A stretch of DNA of 45,542 bases from a virus. A program made the position numbers and the translations under genes. Position 1 is the first letter of the stretch, and each line of letters starts with the position of its first letter. Where the stretch lies: IMG/VR virus record IMGVR_UViG_3300038548_000188, positions 1-45,542 of that record. One strand, written 5' to 3'. Below the pieces are notes generated by a model. That model did no database searches and had not been told where the DNA came from. It saw only the letters and a program-made list of their open reading frames with translations. This document shows, piece after piece, positions 39,534 through 45,542 of this stretch.

Positions 39534-40826
39534 TTAGAAATTCCGCTTGATTGCAAAATGCGCCCAGGTGTCCGTCCGGTTGCAGTTTTGAAAAATAATA
39601 TAAGTGTTCCCGGCGGCGTCCGTGAAAGTGTCTTCACTGACCGCCCCTATCCCTTTCGTGATGATCGGATAAACGTCGATCAATTCCCCCAGGATTTGAA
39701 TCGATGGTAATTGCTGGATCAGTAGGTTCGGCCATAAAAACTGGATATCGCCGCCCGAATCCGGGGTCGGGTCCAGTTGCGCGTCGGGCGCGAAATCACT
39801 TCGACCGCCGAACCATTCGTCCGCCTGTGCGTTTATAGATTCGGGACCTGAAAATCGATTAACTTCGGTGATTACGAGTGAAGTATTTAACAATTGACGA
39901 CAAGGCCAAATCCCCCTTTGTTGCGGGTTGTCTGTATTCTTATTCGGCCCGAACGCGTTTCTGAATCTGTACCATTGACCATCGACTTCGCGCAGCGCAG
40001 CCGGTCCGCCGTCGGCAGCGAGGAAAGCGTCCGGGTCATGCATTCCCGATTGAAAATTGGAACTGTCGTTGTAAGGGACCGATCGCGCTGGCGAAGAACT
40101 GCAGCCCGAAATATAAAGCGGGTAAGGGTATTCGGCGGCGGTCGTATAGGTGTTAATAAATCCCGTGTAAAGGTTCGTATACGATGACCCCGATTTAAAA
40201 ATCCCCTTGATATGAAACGGATCGATGACGAAAAAATAATCGATTATTCCGTTGTTCAGCGGCGTCGAAATGTCGTCGACGCCGATCGTTTGATTCGACG
40301 ATCCTGGTTGATCGTCAAATAATTCGCCGTTGTCGAATCCGCTGGCCCCGTGAATTTCCCAATAGAAGACGCCCGCCGGGGTATTCCGCCGGGTTTGGAA
40401 ATTACAAAAAATCGCTTCCGCGCCTGACCCTAATCCATGCATTAATAACTCGCGTTCGGGCGTGTCGTATATCGCCGAACGGTCGACGATCCAGCCAGTC
40501 GTCAGGATAGTTGTGTCAACGGTCAGATTGATCCCGACCGACGGAAATATCGCGGTCACGGTCGCCGCGACGCCAGGGTTCACAGTGTAGGCCCCGCCGT
40601 TGAACAGGCGGATCGATGACGGGACGCCGCCCGCTTCGGCCAGGATTTCGCCGGACGCGTTCAAGCCGTTGACAACGGTCCCGCCGTTGATGTCGAACAG
40701 GTCGCCGACCGCCCAACCCGTCCCCGCGACATTGATCGCCAGCGTATCGACGTGACTGTTCGCGGCCAGGTCTTCCAGTTGAACCATTAAATCGATGTAA
40801 TCGGTCGCCTGCGCTTGATGGTACAT
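39534..40826 (-). CDS. Tail structural protein with GxGWxVGD module
   Basis: A 430-residue protein. Near residue 36 it contains GTGWAVGDLFDINGG followed by LFNGGAYTVNPG, the same module found in the capsid-region protein at 6816-7487. The remainder is beta-rich and aromatic (HIKGIFKSGSSYTNLYTGFI). Located directly after the tape measure. Probably a distal tail component. Confidence 0.65.
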   Translation of the reverse strand: MYHQAQATDYIDLMVQLEDLAANSHVDTLAINVAGTGWAVGDLFDINGGTVVNGLNASGEILAEAGGVPSSIRLFNGGAYTVNPGVAATVTAIFPSVGINLTVDTTILTTGWIVDRSAIYDTPERELLMHGLGSGAEAIFCNFQTRRNTPAGVFYWEIHGASGFDNGELFDDQPGSSNQTIGVDDISTPLNNGIIDYFFVIDPFHIKGIFKSGSSYTNLYTGFINTYTTAAEYPYPLYISGCSSSPARSVPYNDSSNFQSGMHDPDAFLAADGGPAALREVDGQWYRFRNAFGPNKNTDNPQQRGIWPCRQLLNTSLVITEVNRFSGPESINAQADEWFGGRSDFAPDAQLDPTPDSGGDIQFLWPNLLIQQLPSIQILGELIDVYPIITKGIGAVSEDTFTDAAGNTYIIFQNCNRTDTWAHFAIKRNF

Positions 40827-40839
40827 AGTTGTTTTTCCC

Positions 40840-43074
40840 CTATCCGCCTACAACGCGTTTTACGGCGTCGGGATTGCGTTGAATAATATTCATTACCGCT
40901 TCATTTCCTTCGGCGGTATTCAGGCCCGCCGGGATATCCGCCGGGTCGGTGATGTTGTTGATCGTCACATTCGGCGCAGCCTGGGCCGCCTGGTTGATGC
41001 TGATGTTCGGCTGGATGCTGCCCGACCCTGGGGGCGTGAACAGTTCCGGACCGCGTTCGCCGACCAGGATCGGCTGACCGCCCCGGACCTGGCCCCCGGC
41101 CTGAAAGCCGCCGCCAAACAGCGACGCGAAGATACCACCAGCCCCGCCGCCGCCCGCAGCCCCGCCGCTGGCAATGCCGCCAATGATGTCAAAGATTTCG
41201 GACGCCAGGGCGTCGGCTGCGAGTTGTTGCAGGGTTTGGGCGAACTTAAGCGGCAATTCGTCCAGCCCTTCGGACATAGGATCGGCCAGAATTCCGGCCA
41301 GGGTATTCTGTGCGGAGTCGCGCGCGTCTTCGAAAAATTCGCCCAACTTGTCCGCGCTTTCCGCCAGGGCGTCCTGACCGTTCAACAGTTCTTCGGTCAG
41401 TTCGCGAATTCGTTCGGCCTGTTCAGCGGTCGCCCCGCCTGCCAGGGCGCGAAGTTCGGCATTGATCGCCAGGGCTTCGTTGTCCGCGCCTAACAATTCG
41501 ACTTCTTCTTCCAGGGCTTCGATCTGATCCTGGAAGGACTGGCGGATCGATTCGTTTTCGATTTCCTCTCGTAACGCCCTTTGCGCGGTCAATGCTTCTT
41601 CGGCAAAGGCCAGGAACGAAACCCGAAGGGCCTCGACTTCGTCGGTCGGGGCCAGGTCCTTAAATATCTCGTTTTCGGCGTTGGCCAGCGCCAGGTTTTC
41701 CTTATATTGCCGAATGCCTTCGGCGGCGTCTTCGCCCAGGGCCTTTTGAAGTTCCAGGACAGTCCGTTGACTGGACAGGGCGTCCTGAAATTTTTGGACC
41801 GCTTCGATCGCGTCGTCGACGTCTTCCTGGACGTTCGTCGGGATGATGGTGACGTCCCCGCCGTCGGGGCCGCCGCCCAGGTCAATCGCTTCCGCGATTT
41901 CCCTGGAACCAGCATCCCAAATCTGTTCCAGGTCTTTGATGATTTGTTCCGAATTCTTGATCAGATTCGGACCCAACTGGCCGAACCCTTCCTGGAAATC
42001 CTTCGCGGCGGCTGCGCCCAGTTCGTCGAATATTTCCCCGACCCTGGCGAAGTCGCCCGTTATCAGCGCGGCGAACGATTCGGCCAACGCGCCCAACAAG
42101 TCCAGGACCCCGCGAACTGCAGCGCCGAACGTGGCGTCGAAGATCAGCGACAAGCCTTCGAAGGCCCCGCCGACGATGATCGCGGTCGTCGCGATAACTT
42201 TCATTGATTTCGATAGTTCGTCGGTCGGCTGCAAAGTCCCCGTGATCGCTTTGGTGAAATCGTCGATTCCGTCCGATATAGCCAGCAGGACCTTTGCCAA
42301 ACCCTGCCCGGCCCCGGTTGTGTCGTTCATTTTTCCGACCAGGTTTAGAAATGAATTACTGATCGTTTGCGTTGCCTGCGATAGTGTCGCTTCGGTCTTT
42401 GCGAACTGTTCGTCAATGCCTTCGCCGCCTTTCAATATGGCTTCGAAAAATTCCTGCGAACTGACCTTCCCTTCAATGACCAGGGTCCGCAGTTTGCCGA
42501 CACTGATCCCGGCTTCCCCAAACCCGCGCGCGGCGGCCTGGGCGAGTGGGAACGCGCCTTCCAGGATGCTGTTGAATTCTTCGCCCCGGACGATCCCCGA
42601 ACTAAATGACTGTGACAACTGGCGCAGCGCGCCCGATGATTCCTGCGCGCTCGCTCCCATGATCGCCAGCGCCTTCCCGCTGATTTCGGTCAGCCTTAAA
42701 AGCTGTTCCTGACTGGCCCCTAATTCGTCCGCCGCAATCGCTGACCGGCCAAATAGTTGTGCGGTCGCTTCGAAGCTGGTCCGGGTGTTTTGCGAGATAG
42801 CGAACAGGCGTTCCTGGACGTTCGCCAATTCCGCGCTTGAATCGGTAACGATCCGCAATCGGTTTTGAAGGCCCTGGTAAGCGTCGACGGCCTGGAAAAT
42901 TTCACGAACGACCAGGGACGCGGCGAACGCGGTCGCTGCAGCGGCGGCGGCCTTGAAACCTGACGACAATCCTTTGGAACGCCCTTCCAGGCGTCTTAAT
43001 GATCCTTCGGCCTGGCGCGCGCCCCTGGTGACGCCGCTGGAATCGACCACGACCCGAATAATTCGATCAGTCAC
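40840..43074 (-). CDS. Tape measure protein
   Basis: A 744-residue protein with the N-terminal tape measure signature (QGLQNRLRIVTDSSAELANV, FEATAQLFGRSAIAADELGA, FSSGIVRGEEFNSILEGAFP). The middle is helical, with hydrophobic segments (KVLLAISDGIDDFTKAITG). The C-terminus ends with the common GGQVRGGQPILVGERGPELF motif. It sets tail length; at about 0.15 nm per residue, a tail near 110 nm is expected. It overlaps the frameshifted chaperone by four bases. Confidence 0.93.
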   Translation of the reverse strand: MTDRIIRVVVDSSGVTRGARQAEGSLRRLEGRSKGLSSGFKAAAAAATAFAASLVVREIFQAVDAYQGLQNRLRIVTDSSAELANVQERLFAISQNTRTSFEATAQLFGRSAIAADELGASQEQLLRLTEISGKALAIMGASAQESSGALRQLSQSFSSGIVRGEEFNSILEGAFPLAQAAARGFGEAGISVGKLRTLVIEGKVSSQEFFEAILKGGEGIDEQFAKTEATLSQATQTISNSFLNLVGKMNDTTGAGQGLAKVLLAISDGIDDFTKAITGTLQPTDELSKSMKVIATTAIIVGGAFEGLSLIFDATFGAAVRGVLDLLGALAESFAALITGDFARVGEIFDELGAAAAKDFQEGFGQLGPNLIKNSEQIIKDLEQIWDAGSREIAEAIDLGGGPDGGDVTIIPTNVQEDVDDAIEAVQKFQDALSSQRTVLELQKALGEDAAEGIRQYKENLALANAENEIFKDLAPTDEVEALRVSFLAFAEEALTAQRALREEIENESIRQSFQDQIEALEEEVELLGADNEALAINAELRALAGGATAEQAERIRELTEELLNGQDALAESADKLGEFFEDARDSAQNTLAGILADPMSEGLDELPLKFAQTLQQLAADALASEIFDIIGGIASGGAAGGGGAGGIFASLFGGGFQAGGQVRGGQPILVGERGPELFTPPGSGSIQPNISINQAAQAAPNVTINNITDPADIPAGLNTAEGNEAVMNIIQRNPDAVKRVVGG

Positions 43075-43876
43075 AACTGGCCCCCGGTTACTGTTGGTTT
43101 AACTTCGATAGGTTTGGCGGCCTTGTCTTTTGCGGCGTCGTCCAGGCCCTTCCAGTGATCCGTCAGGATGCGATCGGTCGCCCAGATAATCCGCTTCAAC
43201 GTGTCCGGGTTCAGGCCGTAGGCTTGCGCATAGGTTACGATACTACCGATCGGAATCATTCCTCGCGGGGTTTGGCGTTCCGTGATTAAGTCCCGATAGG
43301 CTTCCCAATACAGGATATTTTCGGCCTGGATTTCCGGCGGGTTTATGATGTTGTCCGGGGGTTGAAGTCCACGTTCACGGTACGCGGCGATTATGTTTTC
43401 GTTGACGCCCTGGTCGCCGACCCGAAGTTGATGGTCCAGGACGTCGGTCAGTTTCCCGTTATTTCCTTTTCCGTTTGCGCCCGGTAGTGTCCCCAGGTCC
43501 GCGCGACTTTCTGGATCGCTTCGAAGAACTTCGGGGCCTTTGTGAACAGGGCCGTCCCGTTCTTTTCGCCGAACTTCAATTTCGGGTCCTTCCGATCCGC
43601 CGGGTCGGTCCATTTCCATCCGGTTATGACCGAGCGAAGATATAAGCGAAATAAATATTCGTTGTCTTTGCCCGGTTCCAGATCGTTGATGTCCTTCACG
43701 GTCGCTTTCAATTCCTGGGCCAGATCGGCGGCGGCCTTGCGATAATCGGCATTCAAAACGGCGTCCGCCGGTCGGACAGTCACGATACAAATGACCTTCC
43801 CTTCGAATTCGATTTCGCATTCCCGCCCCTTGTCAACTAATGATTGACTGGTTTCGAATGCCTCTAAAACCCTCAC
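43071..43876 (-). CDS. Tail assembly chaperone fusion (gpG-T-like) made by -1 frameshift
   Basis: The 142-residue chaperone reading frame ends at TGA 43448. Just before it, at 43451-43457 on the minus strand, is the heptamer GGGAAAC in the correct phase (G-GGA-AAC), a classical -1 slippery site. Slippage joins the first protein (…EKEITGN) to LTDVLDHQLRVGDQ in the second frame, giving about 268 residues ending at 43071, four bases into the tape measure gene. The second part (ENIIAAYRERGLQPPD) is the T domain that loads the tape measure. Confidence 0.82.
43448..43876 (-). CDS. Tail assembly chaperone (gpG-like)
   Basis: A 142-residue protein with GTG start at 43876 preceded by a GGGAG ribosome site nine bases away. 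Acidic-basic mixed helices (VLEAFETSQSLVDKGRECEI, LAQELKATVKDINDLEPGKD). The GTG lies within the loop of a GTGAG hairpin. It is the short product of the frameshift pair and would coat the tape measure during tail assembly. Confidence 0.8.
   Translation of the reverse strand: MRVLEAFETSQSLVDKGRECEIEFEGKVICIVTVRPADAVLNADYRKAAADLAQELKATVKDINDLEPGKDNEYLFRLYLRSVITGWKWTDPADRKDPKLKFGEKNGTALFTKAPKFFEAIQKVARTWGHYRAQTEKEITGN
43451..43457 (-). promoter_or_regulatory. Slippery heptamer for -1 ribosomal frameshift
   Basis: GGGAAAC read as G-GGA-AAC, with the stop TGA immediately after. It is of the same type as the lambda GGGAAAG site. I did not identify a clear downstream pseudoknot. Confidence 0.75.
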
Positions 43877-43881
43877 GGTCT
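43867..43881 (-). promoter_or_regulatory. GTGAG hairpin at the start of the chaperone gene
   Basis: Minus strand AGACC-GTGAG-GGTTT pairs over five positions in RNA (one G-U). The loop's GTG is the start codon of the chaperone gene, so folding would hide the initiation site. Confidence 0.6.
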
Positions 43882-43911
43882 AAACTCCCGAGGCAATTCG
43901 CCCCCGTTGAT

Positions 43912-45426
43912 TTACCTGGCGAACGATACGTTTTGCGTCGAAATCGTATAGCCAAAAATAGGCGACAAAATCGCCTGATAGGTTCCCGGAATTGTAACGT
44001 CCTGATTTTTGCCAGGGACGTCCGGCGCGCCCCCTGAAAATTTGATTCGCGGCATATCAAAGACCATCGAACGACCGTCGCCGCCCTGGGTGATTAAGTC
44101 CAGGGACGTTTCCGAATTGTTCAAAATGACCTGCAATATTTCGTCGTTGTCGAAGTAAGTCGACAGCGTACCAGTGACCGACAATTCACCAACGCCAAGC
44201 CCCGAAGCGCCGAACACGCCGACGGCGGGCTGGCGGCGAAGATTATTATTGATTTCGATCGTCGCTTCCAGGACGAAATTCACGCCGCCCGCGTCGATCG
44301 CGTCAACGCCTCGACCAAGCCGACCGATGTCGCTGGACGTGTTGTAAACGTCGAACTGTTCGGCGGGGATATCGTTCGGAAGGTTTTCGTATAGCTCCGG
44401 GTAAGCCGCTGCGTTGTCCGATACGGCTGAATTGAAACCGAACCAGGTCATCGACCCGACCGCGATCGCTTGCGGCGATAGCGTCAAATTGAAGTTGTTC
44501 AGCGCCATCCCCAGGAACAGTTCGCGGGTGACTGGCGAATGGTCTTCGAAGCGACGTTCGACAGCGAATTGGTTCGACGCGATCGCGTCCGCGCCATTCT
44601 CGACGCGGGACCCGTAGAACGCTTGAACGTTTTCCGTCGCAGCGGCGTCCGTAACCATGCCCGTTTGCGCGTCGACCGTGACCGTATCGGCGGCCAGGTC
44701 GATTTCCCTGACCCGGTTCCAGATATTGTTCGCGGCGGTTGCGAATTCGGCGAACTTGATCCACTGGCCGATTAACATCGGCGCAGCCGGACCGAAGGCG
44801 TCGTCGAGCGCGCCAGCCGGGAACGTGAACACGGCGTCCGAACCTGTAACGACCAGGGAAATATCGCCGGGGGTTTGCGCTTCGAAGCCGGTCACTTCGA
44901 AATTCGTGTCGGCGTCAGCGGTTTCCGTTCCCAGGACGGCGGTCGTCGCGGTTCCTGGTAATGGGACCAGGGTCAAAACGTTGACCGCGATATTCGCGAT
45001 CGCGAAGATTCCGTCGCCGACGTCGCCGGTCAACAGCTTATCCAGGCGGGCGATCTGTCCGACCGTGAAGTCCGATCCCGCGTCGACGTCGATCGTACCA
45101 ACGCCGAACGCCGTGATTTCGCCGGTCCCGACTTTTTTGATCGTGTTCGCGTAGGTTGAAAAAAGCGCGCCCTGGATCAAAGCGTCGAACGCGGCGTAAG
45201 ATAATTCGATCCCAGTGTCGCCCCCGGCTTCCGCGCCGACCAGGATCAGGTCGGAAATCTGACGGTCGGGCCTGATCTCATTACTGACGATCGTATTCGG
45301 CACGAACGCAAGGTTCGGCGTTCCCGTGAATCGAAGCTGATCAAGGTTAAAAGGTCCGCCAGGAATGGGGGCGGTCCGTTGTGAACTTAGGAAAAAGCGT
45401 AGTCCGACGCGATTAGTATCTGACAT
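43912..45426 (-). CDS. Major tail tube protein
   Basis: A 504-residue protein with NTIVSNEIRPDRQISDLILV followed by GGDTGIELSYAAFDALIQGA, the pattern of large siphovirus tail tube proteins. Residues about 150-270 form an inserted beta-domain (TGFEAQTPGDISLVVTGSDA), probably displayed on the tube surface. The C-terminal SPIFGYTISTQNV fits subunit contacts. Its length is above the usual 150-300 residues, explained by the inserted domain. The leader carries a GTGAG hairpin and ribosome site GAGAGGA. Confidence 0.85.
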   Translation of the reverse strand: MSDTNRVGLRFFLSSQRTAPIPGGPFNLDQLRFTGTPNLAFVPNTIVSNEIRPDRQISDLILVGAEAGGDTGIELSYAAFDALIQGALFSTYANTIKKVGTGEITAFGVGTIDVDAGSDFTVGQIARLDKLLTGDVGDGIFAIANIAVNVLTLVPLPGTATTAVLGTETADADTNFEVTGFEAQTPGDISLVVTGSDAVFTFPAGALDDAFGPAAPMLIGQWIKFAEFATAANNIWNRVREIDLAADTVTVDAQTGMVTDAAATENVQAFYGSRVENGADAIASNQFAVERRFEDHSPVTRELFLGMALNNFNLTLSPQAIAVGSMTWFGFNSAVSDNAAAYPELYENLPNDIPAEQFDVYNTSSDIGRLGRGVDAIDAGGVNFVLEATIEINNNLRRQPAVGVFGASGLGVGELSVTGTLSTYFDNDEILQVILNNSETSLDLITQGGDGRSMVFDMPRIKFSGGAPDVPGKNQDVTIPGTYQAILSPIFGYTISTQNVSFAR

Positions 45427-45440
45427 TTTTGGCGGTCCTC

Positions 45441-45542
45441 TCGGTTATAAAACCCGCCTCACGCGGTACGGTAACTATCATAATCTATCTGGGCGCTGAC
45501 GTTGACCTGGAAAAAATCGTTGATCCTTCCGGCTTCCGTCAT
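45441..45542. repeat. Right copy of the 102-bp end repeat
   Basis: Identical to 1-102. It contains the hairpin CCGC-GTGAG-GCGG (45454-45466 on the minus strand) that precedes the tail tube gene by about 27 bases, and the 3' end of the tail terminator gene whose TGA stop lies in the hairpin loop. Confidence 0.9.

Noticed and set aside
1-45542. tRNA genes, diversity-generating retroelement, insertion sequences
   Set aside because: No cloverleaf with T-loop, no reverse transcriptase or template/variable repeat pair, and no transposase frame could be seen.

Overview
The window is a complete tailed-phage genome. Its first 102 bases recur exactly as its last 102 bases, as expected when a circular or circularly permuted molecule is opened at an arbitrary point, so the unique genome is about 45,440 bp. 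A long non-contractile tail is indicated by a tail tube protein, two frameshift-linked assembly chaperones, a tape measure and a gpL/gpJ-like tip, with no sheath or contractile baseplate; this is siphovirus architecture. The host must be Gram-negative, because the lysis cassette contains an inner-membrane/outer-membrane spanin pair. The GC-rich coding sequence and the tail type suggest a proteobacterium, but I cannot name the genus.

The layout is two transcription arms that diverge at about 25.6 kb and converge at about 30.95 kb. The right arm (plus strand, 25.7-30.95 kb) is a run of small, mostly unrecognised genes with overlapping starts and stops, several of them zinc-ribbon proteins, interrupted by a strong terminator and a roughly 300 bp non-coding stretch at 29.35-29.68 kb. 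The left arm (minus strand) reads from 25.5 kb down to 1 and, through the circle junction, on from 45.4 kb to 30.9 kb. In transcription order it carries a Cro/XRE-like regulator, small zinc-ribbon and winged-helix-like proteins, a Rad52-like annealing protein with an ExoX-C-type domain, a terminator, a control region with three repeated elements, the lysis cassette (DUF5675 protein, membrane proteins, holin candidate, spanins, and an exported His-rich collagen-like protein), a DUF1064 nuclease, terminase small and large subunits, portal, MuF-like protein, scaffold, major capsid protein, a string of accessory virion genes, the head-tail connectors, tail tube, chaperones, tape measure, hub/tip proteins and a DUF2793 protein.

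I see no DNA polymerase, helicase, primase, integrase or CI-type repressor, so replication probably depends on the host or on unrecognised genes.

The most unusual signal is a small hairpin with an invariant GTGAG loop and a closing C-G pair whose other stem bases covary. It occurs seven times, always in the sense of leftward transcription and always at a boundary between functional modules: before the early operon, lysis, terminase, portal, major capsid, tail tube and tail chaperone genes. It looks like an RNA element that segments or regulates the leftward transcript. Other points of interest are an i-spanin whose membrane segment is reachable only from an AUU-type start, a collagen-like exported protein, a 22-copy 20-residue solenoid repeat, and a terminator/antiterminator-like leader ahead of the early genes.
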